Part shown: positions 47,985 to 56,382 of the stretch, piece by piece
Layout: the number at the start of each line of letters is the position of its first letter
Position numbering within the stretch: position 1 is the first letter of the stretch
From: Betaproteobacteria bacterium
GTDB taxonomy: Bacteria > Pseudomonadota > Gammaproteobacteria > Burkholderiales > Ga0077523
Length of the DNA: 56,802 nt
NCBI GenBank assembly: GCA_016713305.1
Contig: JADJPK010000033.1
Coordinates: forward strand, 1 to 56,802
Reading direction: 5' to 3'
Notes under the pieces: generated by a model
What the model was told of the DNA's origin: nothing
Database searches by the model: none
The model's input: only the letters and a program-made list of their open reading frames with translations
Position numbers and translations under genes: made by a program

Positions 47985-49711
47985 TCATGCCGCCACCTTC
48001 TCTTTCGTCGGCGCCACGATCTCCCCGGCCTGGAGCCAGTGCACCGTGAAGGTGGACGGCAATCCGGTGAGCGCCGCCTTGAAGGCGCCGAGGAGAAGCG
48101 TCCCGGCGGGGAGCCCTGCTTGTGGAGGGTGTGCAGCAGCAGCAGAGCTGCATCCGACCCTCGCCGACCAGAACGTCGATGCGGTCAGGACCAGGAACGG
48201 GAAGCCGGTGGCGTCGCAAACCGCCTCGGCGAGAGAACGTCGGCGCGGAACCGGGCCGATTCCGAACACAGTCCGTACAGGCGCCCGCCGACCAGGATCT
48301 CCATGTCGTCACGCACGATGACGTGGCTCCAGCCGGAGAGCATCGTGGTGTGCGTGAGTCGGTCGTTGATGCGGTCAGGACCTCCGCGAGATCTTCGGCA
48401 GGCAGCCCACTGGGGCGCACAGTTCCTGGATCTGAGTCCACTGCTTGACGTCGGCGTGCGCGGCCGCGGCCTTGTCGCCAGGTCTCGATGGCGGTTGCCC
48501 TTGCCTGTTCCGCGAGATCCAGTTGTTGCTGTTGGGTGCGCAGAGTGCGCAGCAGATCTTCCTGGAGCGCCTGCTCCTCCCGCATCTTCGCCAGGACACC
48601 TTCCAGGACCGGATCACCGGCACCGGCCGCCTTCAATGCGGCGACCTTCTGAACTGCGGCCTCGGCCTCGGCGACATCGCGGCGCCGGTTCACGACGGCC
48701 CGTTCCAGCATGGCCACCGACTCCTCGAATTTCGTGACCTTCGCGGGGGCCTGGGGATCGGCGACGACCACCGGGAGTGTACTCGATCAGCGCCGTCGGC
48801 GGTGCCGTGCTCGAGAATGTGCCGCACGATGGGCAGGGCCAGTGCTTGGTAGTCGTCGCGGAGCCGGTCGCCTTCGCCGTCCAATACTCCAGAGGAGGCC
48901 TTCGCATCCGCGAGCTGGCTCTCCGTCTCCGCCAGCGCGGTCTTGTGGCGGGACAGGGTCGCCGCCTTCTGCTCCGCCTCGGCCAACTGGGTGGCGTGGC
49001 CGGTGCGGATCGCGTCCTGTGCCTCGACACCGCCGATGCGCTTGTTCAGGTCAGCCTTCTTCGCCTCGGCGGCGTCGATCTGCTGCTGCAATCCCACGGG
49101 GGTGGTGCTGATGGCCGGTTCCGACGGCACCGTGGGCACCCAGGTTTCTGCCTTCTCGGAGCCGTAGTTCTCGCCGGTGACAGCCTTCCACGCGCCGCGC
49201 GCCCGACGCCTGTTCCGCGGCGAAGTCATTGGCCACCGACGTAGCCGAGACCGGCGATCTTTCCGCCGGCCTGGCCGACCTTGGTGCGGTCGCAACCGCG
49301 TGCGATCAGCTTCGCCATGACGGCCTCGCCGTGCGACTACACGCCGAGGACCTGGAACAAAAATCTCCGTCGTTCGTCGGGTGACGCAGTTCGATGTAGG
49401 ACGGGTAAAGGGGAGGAAGACGAGGGCATGACCCGACGGCACTCGACCGTCGGTCTTGATGGAACCACTGGGGAGCGACACCCGCGCCAGCCAGCCGTCG
49501 TCGCTAAGCTGGATCAGCCCCTTCTGCGCGGCGTCGTTGACCAGCATGTGCCAGTCCTTCTTGCGGGATACCCCGGTTCGCCGAGAAAGTTGGTCGGATC
49601 GCGTCGATGCTGCTCTTGCCGGATTCATTGCTGCCGGCGACCAACGTGATCGGTGTGACGAGGTCGACATCGACCTGCTTCAACCTGAGAGTTCTCGATA
49701 TGGATCTTCAT
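47985..49711 (-). CDS. SMC/Rad50-like AAA ATPase with coiled coil (frame-disrupted)
   Basis: About 575 residues. N-terminal Walker A in ITLVAGSNESGKSSI preceded by MKIHIENLRLKQVDVDLVTP. Coiled coil near GLQQQIDAAEAKKADLNKRI, and RTLRTQQQQLDLAEQARATA. C-terminal half of the ATPase: MLSGWSHVIVRDDMEILVGG, then Walker B in GFPFLVLDRIDVLVGEGR. It resembles the SMC-like ATPases that accompany RecT and an exonuclease in phages (assisting recombination or DNA processing). At least seven frame changes; the end and start agree with neighbours, so it should be a single gene. Confidence 0.65.
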
Positions 49712-49797
49712 GGATCTCTCTGCGGTAAGGGTGGGCCGCTCCGCGACGGATCGGGAGAAGTCCCGACACGCCACAGGGAGACGGAGCGGCCCGAAGC

Positions 49798-50868
49798 TCA
49801 GTCGTCGCTGACGCCGGAGAACTCGTCGTCTGGTCCGGCCTGCGCGGGTCCACTCTGCTGCGGTGCCCGTGCCTGTTCCGGTGCCGCATCAGCTGCGGCT
49901 TTTCGTTCGGCGGCCTCGCGCTCCATGCGGATCTCGTTCGCCCGCTTCGTGTACGCAGCGCGAACCTTCTCCCTTGTCCTGCTCAGAGGTCAGCCGCATC
50001 GCCAACGCGCCGGCATCGAAGTTCCTTGCCGCCGGTCGCAGCCTGGATCTTTGCAGGATGGTGTCGACGTCAGGTTCGGCCTCGATGGGCGCGGTCTTCG
50101 TTCGAGACTTGCCCATCTTCTCCCGGGCCTTGTCTGCGGTGGACTTCTCCGGTTTCGGCTCGGTACCCGCAATGGTGCTGCCGGACCCCGACCACAGGTT
50201 CGGGTTGTTCCAGTTCGTCGGGCGAGTAGGCGCCGAGGATGACGTGGGGCAGTACAGGCGTGCCCACCGCTTGATGGCGAGATAGGCCAACTGCTGGCGA
50301 GATCGTCCGCCCCCAGGTGCTGTTGCGAACACCAGCCTGCTTCAGCATCAGGTTCAATTCGCGGGGCTCAGACTCACCCCGCAGGGTGGCGCGGATGATG
50401 ATGCCGAGGCCGTCCCTCGTCGGCGAGGTTCCAGCCGGGAACGCGGTACTTTTTCTCCGGGGTGCTTCTTGCTGTCGAGTTCTTTGAAGTTCCCGATGAT
50501 GCGTTCCCAGGAGCCGTACCATTCATAGGCCGGTGCGCCCGATGGCACCCGGGTCAGGATCGCGGCATTGATGAGCTGCAGCTCGTAGCCGATCTTCCCC
50601 GAAGTGAAGAGGTCTTCTGCGCCACGGCATACGGATTCATCCGCCACTGCATCGCCTGCATGACAACGGCGAGGCAGTCGCCCGAGGCCGACGAACTCCT
50701 TCGGCAGCGTGCAACGACCCCGGCCATGAATTCCGCCAGCTTCATCATGTGACCCATGGCGACGGGATCAGAACCAGCGCCGCAGTGGAGAGATCGGAGA
50801 CCGGATTGAGTTTGCATCGCCATCACCGGGCCGGGTTGGAACTGCTGAACTTGGGCGACGTTGCTCAC
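49798..50868 (-). CDS. recT: RecT-family single-strand annealing recombinase (frame-disrupted)
   Basis: About 356 residues. VAMGHMMKLAEFMAG, AVVMQAMQWRMNPYAVAQKT, FTSGKIGYELQLINAAILTR, APAYEWYGSWERIIGNFKEL, LGIIIRATLRGESEPRELNL, MLKQAGVRNST, QLAYLAIKRWARLYCP. These blocks in order are the RecT/Bet-like core; the tail (acidic, ending DDEFSGVSDD) is variable. The frame changes near 50710, 50620, 50430, 50300, 50230 and 49950. GTG 50868 overlaps the previous stop. It anneals DNA strands together with the exonuclease encoded upstream. Confidence 0.85.
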
Positions 50869-50869
50869 T

Positions 50870-51164
50870 TCACTTCTCCTTCAGCCGCATCACGCGGTGT
50901 TCGTAGCTGTTGATGTAGGGGCCGCGATGATGGGATGGTCTTTGCGGAGGTCGCCCCATCGGCACGACATCCCGCCCTGGCAGCTTCCAGGTCAGCAGCG
51001 TCTTCCCGCCGCTGACGAGGGGAGGACTGTCTTCCGTGGGATCGTCGGTCCGGGTTCAGCCCGAGTCCGCGGCACATCGCGGCCTGGATCTGGAACTCGA
51101 GATCCTCGATCGCGTCTTCATTGACCTTGTGGGCGGCCTTCAAGGCTTTCAAGGAAAGCGCCAA
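50870..51164 (-). CDS. Small phage protein between exonuclease and RecT (one frameshift)
   Basis: About 98 residues. MALSLKALKAAHKVNEDAIE, DLEFQIQAAMCRGLGLNPDD, then after a slip near 51045 PTEDSPPLVSGGKTLLTWKL, GPYINSYEHRVMRLKEK. Known only as a conserved component of such recombination cassettes. Confidence 0.55.
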
Positions 51165-51769
51165 CAGCGTCTCCCGTCGGCTTCACGCACTGGGTACCGT
51201 TGCGGCGCAGGTGCAGGCGGGCGGGTCGTCGGGTTGACCGGTGGCGGCACGTTGCGGAGCACGCGGTCGTTCCAGAACGATTCCGCCGCAGTCATGAAAT
51301 CAGCGATGACGTCATCGTCACGATCCTCGGTGCGCGGCACCAGATCGTCCAGGCCGAACGGTGCCCACACCGTCACGCGGACGATTGGTGATGCAGAGAG
51401 CATACTGGACCTGCTTTAGTAGTGGATCGGAATCGTCTGCCTTCCTCGCCCCTGTCCCTGTTGGGGTGGTGAACCGATTGACCTCGTTGTTGATCTCGAC
51501 GCCCTCAGGGGTCACCGTCTCGAAATCGATCTCCGGACTTCGCGGCAATCCGGATGGGTGAATCGGCGGTTGACGCCGATCACCTGGAAGTCGAAAGTCC
51601 TCGATGGCCGTGGGCGGGCCACGCGAACCATCAGCTTCCCCGCGACGGAACGGTTTCTTCCAGTTCGCTTCGACGGCTCCGGCTCGCCGTTCTTCTTGGC
51701 GAGGTAGACCTGGCGAACATGGAGTGCGGTCGGGTGAAGCCCAACGATCGCAGCGATGTCGGCAGGCAC
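51149..51769 (-). CDS. Probable YqaJ-like exonuclease (frame-disrupted)
   Basis: About 207 residues. IAAIVGLHPTALHVRQVYLA at the start resembles the DIAAI-x-G-x-xP block of YqaJ viral recombinases, and LLKQVQYALCIT with the Q-V-Q motif, followed by TVWAPFGLDDLVP and FMTAAESFWNDRVLRNVPPP, matches their C-terminal half. The expected catalytic E-[VI]-K reads VEINNEV, with Asn in place of Lys, either damage, a base error, or mis-alignment. Frame changes near 51520 and 51385. Position next to recT supports the call. The start could be earlier. Confidence 0.5.
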
Positions 51770-51804
51770 CGACAGGGAGTGCGACAGTCAGGTTGGTCCC
51801 GTGG

Positions 51805-52206
51805 TCGGACCTTCGTGTTCGATCACTGCGCTCTGACCAGAACCCTCAGAGAACAGGAAGGATGTAGGCGCCGTAGAAGGATGACCGCCGCAACGGGCGC
51901 CCAGAGTTCGTTCGGTGCAGATCGTTCTCGCCACGTTGCTGAGGAGGATCAAGCGATGGGAGCGGATCTGTATGCGCGATCGATGCCGTAGTCATGGGAC
52001 CAAGGGTTTCGGATGGTGGGCCTCCCGGTCGATGTAGGTCCGGCTGCCGGCCGACCCGGTGGAATCGACGGGGCGTCAGGCAAGTGGTCCGCATCGGGGT
52101 AGTCGGCGACGGTGGCGTAGGTGTCCAGCGGCATCCCGCACAACGTGCGGTACGCGCGCTGGCAGTGCTGGAAGTTGGTTTCGCGGACGAGGGTGGCGCG
52201 CCACAT
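51805..52206 (-). CDS. Phage protein of unknown function (frame-disrupted)
   Basis: About 134 residues. MWRATLVRETNFQHCQRAYR, TLCGMPLDTYATVADYPDAD at the start; after slips near 51990 and 51880 a tail ending SAVIEHEGPTTGPT. No family recognised. It lies between the first early gene and the exonuclease. Confidence 0.4.
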
Positions 52207-52209
52207 CGC

Positions 52210-52572
52210 TCAGGCCCCCCTCCTGCAGTACGTCGCGCCGGGGCAGACGTCACCCACGGCGGCCGCAGCGAGCCACGCCAGAAAATCAGGGTCGTCGGCG
52301 TTCGCCTCCTCCATTTCCTTGCGGGTGAAGGCGGAGTCACCGACCAGGAAGAGCGCGCCTCCCTCGGGGACGTTGATGACCTTCTCGAGCTTCCTCGCGG
52401 CGACTTCCACGACGACGAGCCCAAGGGACTGCGCGTCGATGATGTCTTGCTCGGAGAGGGTCTTCGTGCCTGCGATGTTCGCCAGGGTCTTGGCGGCTTG
52501 ATTGACGGGGTAGATCTTGTTCACCCCGTAGATCGACTTGACTTCGATTTCCAGAACTACGGTTGCTGCCAT
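52210..52572 (-). CDS. First gene of the leftward early operon, unknown function
   Basis: 120 residues, intact. ATG 52572 follows AAGGAG. LEIEVKSIYGVNKIYPVNQA, AKTLANIAGTKTLSEQDIID, LGLVVVEVAARKLEKVI match a small conserved phage family of unknown role. It is the first gene behind the operator-promoter region at 52619-52661. Confidence 0.65.
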   Translation of the reverse strand: MAATVVLEIEVKSIYGVNKIYPVNQAAKTLANIAGTKTLSEQDIIDAQSLGLVVVEVAARKLEKVINVPEGGALFLVGDSAFTRKEMEEANADDPDFLAWLAAAAVGDVCPGATYCRRGA

Positions 52573-52618
52573 GTGCTTCTCCTTCACGTGGCTGGCCGCA
52601 CGTCGCGACCACGGAGAA

Positions 52619-52661
52619 AGAGTAAGACACATATGTCTCGTCGGTCAAGACATTTATGTCT
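52619..52661 (-). promoter_or_regulatory. Leftward early promoter with two operators
   Basis: On the minus strand TTGACC (52648-52643) and TACTCT (52624-52619) are 18 bp apart. Two inverted repeats, AGACACATATGTCT (52625-52638) and AGACATTTATGTCT (52648-52661), overlap the spacer and the upstream edge of the -35 box, with centres 23 bp apart. A protein bound there would block the promoter. The same operator type recurs at 54069-54136. Confidence 0.75.
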
Positions 52662-52838
52662 GGCCTTCGGGGCGAATGTTCTAACTAACTGAATCTAAAG
52701 AGATGAGGGAATCGGCCGTTATGCAATGGCACGAATACGCACCGAATACCCGTGCAGAAGTCACAAAAAATTCGCAAAACCAGGGGGTTTCAATGAACCG
52801 TTTGGGGGGGTCATGGGTGCGACCAACAAGCTGTGCCA

Positions 52839-53120
52839 ATGAAACGGGTGGGTGCGGCGGTGCAGAAGCACCGCGCGCACGTGGGACTGTCTCAGGCCGA
52901 ACTGGCGACGCTATGCGGCGTCACGCAGGCAACGGTGTCCCGATGGGAGAAGGGGACGCTCCAGATGGATTTGTCCGATCTCTACAGAATCGCCGATGCG
53001 TTACGAATGCCGTGCTGGATGCTGCTCGCCGAGGCTGATTCGCCCGGAGAGTACGACGCGCGACGCATTGAGACGATGCGCCTGCTGATGAGGAAGGGAG
53101 GAGGAGAAACGATGCCGTAA
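52839..53120 (+). CDS. XRE-family regulator
   Basis: 93 residues, intact. HTH: VGAAVQKHRAHVGLSQAELA, TLCGVTQATVSRWEKGTLQM, DLSDLYRIADALRMPCWMLL. Typical XRE repressor-like domain without an oligomerisation domain. ATG 52839 is chosen; GTG 52833 is in frame. It is divergent from the leftward operon and could be an early or lysogenic regulator. Its target is not known. Confidence 0.8.
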   Translation: MKRVGAAVQKHRAHVGLSQAELATLCGVTQATVSRWEKGTLQMDLSDLYRIADALRMPCWMLLAEADSPGEYDARRIETMRLLMRKGGGETMP

Positions 53121-53141
53121 GACGGCGGGGACTGACTGGCG

Positions 53142-53384
53142 TTATTCCCAGCGGTCCTTCTCTTTGGCTGCTTCTCTGGTCTGCCACTGCATATTTTCCG
53201 GATGATCGAGGCCTCCGCGTTTCAGCGGTACGACATGGTCGACCACATAGCCGGGACAGCCACCGGAGTGACGGCCCGTGGAAGGGCAGGGGTGTTGACG
53301 CTGGAACTGGCGTCGAGCCGCGGGTGACCGCGCCCAGGCGGTGCAGGGGAGAAGCGCCAGCAGGAAGGCGCGGCGGCCGATCAT
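53142..53384 (-). CDS. Small secreted HNH-type nuclease
   Basis: 80 residues, intact. N-terminal signal (RRAFLLALLPCTAWA, Tat-like RR), then ARRQFQRQHPCPSTGRHSGG, CPGYVVDHVVPLKRGGLDHP, ENMQWQTREAAKEKDRWE. This is the HNH fold (DHVVPL His, GG, N-M-Q-W) of small secreted nucleases. Likely periplasmic. ATG overlaps the stop of the Rap1a/Tai-like gene (ATGA), and that gene overlaps the repressor gene, so it is expressed with the repressor. Confidence 0.8.
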   Translation of the reverse strand: MIGRRAFLLALLPCTAWARSPAARRQFQRQHPCPSTGRHSGGCPGYVVDHVVPLKRGGLDHPENMQWQTREAAKEKDRWE

Positions 53385-53752
53385 CGGCAGGGAAACGCCT
53401 CGACCAGCGCCGATGAAAACAGGCCCACGGCGGGTTCATGCAATTCCGCAAGGTGGCGTTCGAAGTATTGGATCAGTACCTGTCCGAGCTGACCGTTGGT
53501 GACCCCATCCGGCACGCAGAACGACGGCTTGTCCGTACCCTCGAGCTTCATCGCAGAAGAGATTGCGAACTCCAGCCTTGCCGGCCACCCTCCATGAATC
53601 CGACACAACGGCCGGCCTGGAAGGCCTCGCCCTTGGCCGCCACGAAGATCTTGCACCAACTCAGCACCTGATTTCCGCTTTGCGCCACGGCGCCGGATCC
53701 GGTCCCGGCCAGCACCAAGAACAGCAACCATCTGACAAGAATGCGCTGTCAC
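53381..53752 (-). CDS. Secreted Rap1a/Tai-like protein (frame-disrupted)
   Basis: About 123 residues. Signal peptide in one frame (RWLLFLVLAGTGSGAVAQ), then VLSWCKIFVAAKGEAFQAGR, CVGFMEGG, and in a second frame KPSFCVPDGVTNGQLGQVLI, QYFERHLAELHEPAVGLFSS, ALVEAFPC. The FC-[IV]-P-x-GVT-x-GQL and H-x-x-AFPC marks are those of the Rap1a/Tai family. Periplasmic, four Cys. The start GTG 53752 overlaps the repressor stop. It is a relative of the protein at 22090. Confidence 0.7.
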   Translation of the reverse strand: MTAHSCQMVAVLGAGRDRIRRRGAKRKSGAELVQDLRGGQGRGLPGRPLCRIHGGWPARLEFAISSAMKLEGTDKPSFCVPDGVTNGQLGQVLIQYFERHLAELHEPAVGLFSSALVEAFPCR

Positions 53753-54076
53753 CTTCGCCTTTCGCGAGAGCCTGGGCTGTTCAGTAGCAGTAGCGATGGA
53801 CGGCGGATTGCGGGGATCAAAGTGGGGGACCAGCAGCTGCCATGGTTCCAGCCCGCCGCACTTCCGCAACAGTTCCTCCGCCATGTCCAGGGTCGGCACG
53901 GATTCTCCGTTCAGGTAGCGACCGAGGGTCCGCTGCTGGATTCCCATCTTCGCCGCCGCCTGTGCCTGGCCGGCATCGGGCCAGAGATGAGCGATCAGTG
54001 CATGCAGGTTTGTCCGAAAGCGTTCCGCCGTTTCGGACAGCGATTTCGCTGCATCGGTGGATGGAATTGGACACAT
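53749..54076 (-). CDS. Phage repressor-like HTH protein
   Basis: About 109 residues. LSETAERFRTNLHALIAHLW, PDAGQAQAAAKMGIQQRTLG, RYLNGESVPTLDMAEELLRK, LEPWQLLVPHFDPRN. A classical HTH with Q-x-x-x-A-x-x-[ML]-GI-x-x-R-T-[LV]-G-R-Y-L-N-GES. No peptidase domain. ATG 54076 lies inside one operator copy, with no Shine-Dalgarno visible and a weak -10 (TACGCT) 7 nt before it, so translation could be leaderless. The end is given by the overlap with the next GTG after a slip. Confidence 0.75.
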
Positions 54077-54142
54077 TTGTCTAGCGTATCGCTGCGGGCG
54101 GGACATATGTGACTTGACGGCGAGACATAAATGTCTTGAAAT
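54069..54142. promoter_or_regulatory. Rightward promoter and three operators between repressor and Cro-like gene
   Basis: TTGACG (54114-54119) and TGAAAT (54137-54142), 17 bp apart, point right towards the ATG at 54149. Operators: GGACACATTTGTCT (54069-54082, overlapping the repressor start), a weaker GGGACATATGTGAC (54100-54113), and AGACATAAATGTCT (54123-54136, exact reverse complement of the 52648 site). The last two are 23 bp apart with the -35 box between them, as at the leftward promoter. Confidence 0.75.
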
Positions 54143-54148
54143 GCCGTC

Positions 54149-54348
54149 ATGCACGAGATCACCCCCTCTTTGGAGATCGTTCGGAGCCAACTCCGGGCAC
54201 TGCCGCCGAGCGGCAGCCGCGAAGTGGCGGCCGACACCGGTCTCGCTTACGACACCATCCGCCGCATCGCCCGGGGCAGCCAGAAGGACGTGCGCCTGAG
54301 CTCCTTGCAGAAGTTGCCGGGCATTGCACCGGCGAGGCGGCGAGGTGA
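54149..54348 (+). CDS. Small Cro-like HTH protein (frameshift near C-terminus)
   Basis: About 66 residues. SLEIVRSQLRALPPSGSREV, AADTGLAYDTIRRIARGSQK, DVRLSSLQKL is an HTH. The tail is disrupted by a slip near 54315 and probably ends GEAAR at 54348. The predicted transcription start coincides with the ATG and there is no ribosome site, suggesting a leaderless message. By position it is the Cro-like opponent of the repressor. Confidence 0.65.
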
Positions 54349-54364
54349 TGCGTCCGGTTTCATT

Positions 54365-54628
54365 TCACCGCCGCAGCCGCGCGTAGATCTCTGCCAGCAC
54401 GGTGCGGTCGGCTGCGGTCATCTGAGCGCATTCGCGCCGTGTCCAGACCAGCACGTCGGGATGGTGCTGGAACTCAATCTCGAGAGCCGAACACTCGGCC
54501 CGACGGCGATACGCATCGGCTTCAGCACGGGCGATCTCGTCATCCACATGTGCCTGGAAATCCTCCACGGAAGGGGGATCGGAGCACGCCGACAGGAACA
54601 CGGAACAGACCAACATAGAGAGCGCCAC
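54365..54628 (-). CDS. Small lipoprotein
   Basis: About 87 residues. VALSMLVCSVFLSACSDPPS gives a lipobox (VFLSAC). The mature part (VDDEIARAEADAYRRRAECS) is helical with two further Cys. Opposite in direction to flanking plus-strand genes; could be a lysogenic moron or superinfection-exclusion lipoprotein (inference). GTG 54628 or ATG 54615 may be the start. Confidence 0.55.
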   Translation of the reverse strand: MALSMLVCSVFLSACSDPPSVEDFQAHVDDEIARAEADAYRRRAECSALEIEFQHHPDVLVWTRRECAQMTAADRTVLAEIYARLRR

Positions 54629-54955
54629 ATGAGTGCCGCATCGCTTGATGACGGCGGTTTCCTGGAGTTGGTCTCCGAGGCGGACGTCCCTCGTCTGGCC
54701 CGCTCCGGTCGAACCGACCCCACGATGATTCGCGAGGACAAGGTGGTCCTTGCCCCGATCCCGATGTCGCGCGAACTCGGGGACGCGGTACGACGAACCG
54801 CAACGGACTGCGGGCTCCCCGTTGCCGAGTTCGTGCGGAAGCTGCTCGAGCTTCGCTGTCTTGGGATCGATCACGCGCTCAAGGTACACGAGGAGTACCT
54901 CGGCCGCATCGCGGGAAACGCTATCGATCCCGATATGTCCCGGAGACCGGGGTGA
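54629..54955 (+). CDS. Phage protein of unknown function
   Basis: 108 residues, intact. DKVVLAPIPMSRELGDAVRR, TATDCGLPVAEFVRKLLELR, IDHALKVHEEYLGRIAGN. The middle resembles a ribbon-helix-helix or small DNA-binding protein (inference). The stop overlaps the next GTG (GTGA). Confidence 0.55.
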   Translation: MSAASLDDGGFLELVSEADVPRLARSGRTDPTMIREDKVVLAPIPMSRELGDAVRRTATDCGLPVAEFVRKLLELRCLGIDHALKVHEEYLGRIAGNAIDPDMSRRPG

Positions 54956-55830
54956 CGTGGATCGTGCCCTCCGGACTACTCTCCAGCCTGTGCAGCGGCG
55001 TCGGGATGCTCGATCTCTCGGCGTTGACATCGCCTTCGGCGGACTGCGTGTTCTGGGCTACGTCGAGCGGGAAGTCAGCGCCGCGGCCCTCCTCCTGGAG
55101 CGGATGGAAGACGCGGCCCCTGGAGCCGGCGCCTGGTTTTCGCAGGCGATCTCGCAGACTTCCTGGGCAAGCTTCCGTGGACTGGTGGACGTCGTCTCTG
55201 CGGGCTTCCGTGCCAGCGCCGTGTCGCCGGATCCCGAAAGGGGCATCGAGGACGAGCGCTGGATCTGGCCGGAGATCTGCGCAGGCATTCGCGTACTGGG
55301 ACCCCGCTTCGTCGTCCTGGGGAAAACGTCCACGGCCTGCGATCTTCTGGGGACTGGGTCCCGTTCTCGCGGACCTAGCCCCCTCGGGTTCCGTGTCGCA
55401 TGGACGAGCCTGCGAGCTGCGGATGTCGGTGCCGCCATGAACGGGAGCGCGTCTTCATCGTCCGGTGTGCCCGACACGGATTGCGGACAAAAGCAACGAC
55501 GGCGAGACACCGCAGAGCTTCGCGCGTCGCCAGGAAGAACATCGCGAGGAGCTACAACGGCAACGCCCATGGGCACCCGCTGGCGATAGCGGCGCGGATG
55601 TGGCAGACGGAGCGGGGGCGATTTTCGCACCGGGTCCCGACGATCCCCGATGGGCGCGAATCGTTGCCGACCGACCGGATCTTGCGCCGGCGGTTGAACC
55701 CGGTCTTTGTGTGCTGGTTGATGGGCTGGCCGACGTGGTGGACGATGTCCGGGCCGACCCCTACGCGCAATCGGAAATAGCGTCGTACCTCTCCAGGCTG
55801 CGGTGGCTGTGCGATGCCTGCTGCGATACC
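54952..55830 (+). CDS. C5-cytosine DNA methyltransferase (frame-disrupted)
   Basis: About 290 residues. Motif I SLCSGVGMLDL, then GVDIAFGGLRVLGYVEREVS and AALLLERMEDAAL; motif IV as A-G-[FL]-P-C-Q near 55205 (after slips); RGIEDERWIWPEICAGIRVL, GPRFVVL-EN; motif VIII region HERERVFIV; C-terminal LNPVFVCWLMGWPTWWT. This is the phage type of Dcm enzyme. Frame changes near 55020, 55120, 55195, 55220, 55330, 55430. The end is uncertain (between 55780 and 55850). It likely protects phage DNA. Confidence 0.75.
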
Positions 55831-55852
55831 TCGGCCATTGAGGGGCGGCCGC

Positions 55853-56382
55853 ATGATCCGGCGAACAAGTCGCTGCCTCCGCCCCTAGTCCCCGCGGACG
55901 TTGATCTCCGCGGCCTCGAATACATGCCCCTGATGGGGCATCACCTCTTCGGTTCCGACTTCAACACCACCAACAACGACGCCGCATGGCGACAGCGAGA
56001 GACGACCGTTGTGGTGGGCGGCATAGAACCCCGAAGCACGCAGGCTCGCTGCCCGACGATGACGAGGCGCTGTGCCGTCTGGCGCGGCTTGGCGGCGCAG
56101 CGGCAGAAGGCCTGGAAGCCGCTGCGCGAGATCGCCCTGCGGAACTTCGTGAAGTGTTCGGACGGTCGCCTGTATCACCCCTTCCTCTGCAAGCAGGCTC
56201 TTGTGGCGTGGGACAAGCGCGTCAAGGAACGGAAACGGAAGGCGGACTACCGCGCGAAAAAGGACGCCGAACGAGAGGGACAGGGCGCGGTCGGTCCCAA
56301 TGCTGTCCCACGGGACAAGACGCGGACAGAGACGGGGACAGGACGGGGACCGGACGCGGATGAACCGCCCCTATCCCGCTGA
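55853..56382 (+). CDS. DUF1376-type phage replication protein (frame-disrupted)
   Basis: About 176 residues. VDLRGLEYMPLMGHHLFGSD, then GSLPDDDEALCRLARL in another frame, and WKPLREIALRNFVKCSDGRL, YHPFLCKQALVAWDKRVKER, with a basic tail. The pattern LDLRGL-x-x-MPL-x...SLPDDD...W-x-[KP]-[VL]-[KR]...KCSDGRL-YHP is that of DUF1376 proteins found at the start of phage replication operons. Slips near 55870, 56000 and 56090. The start is approximate. Confidence 0.7.
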
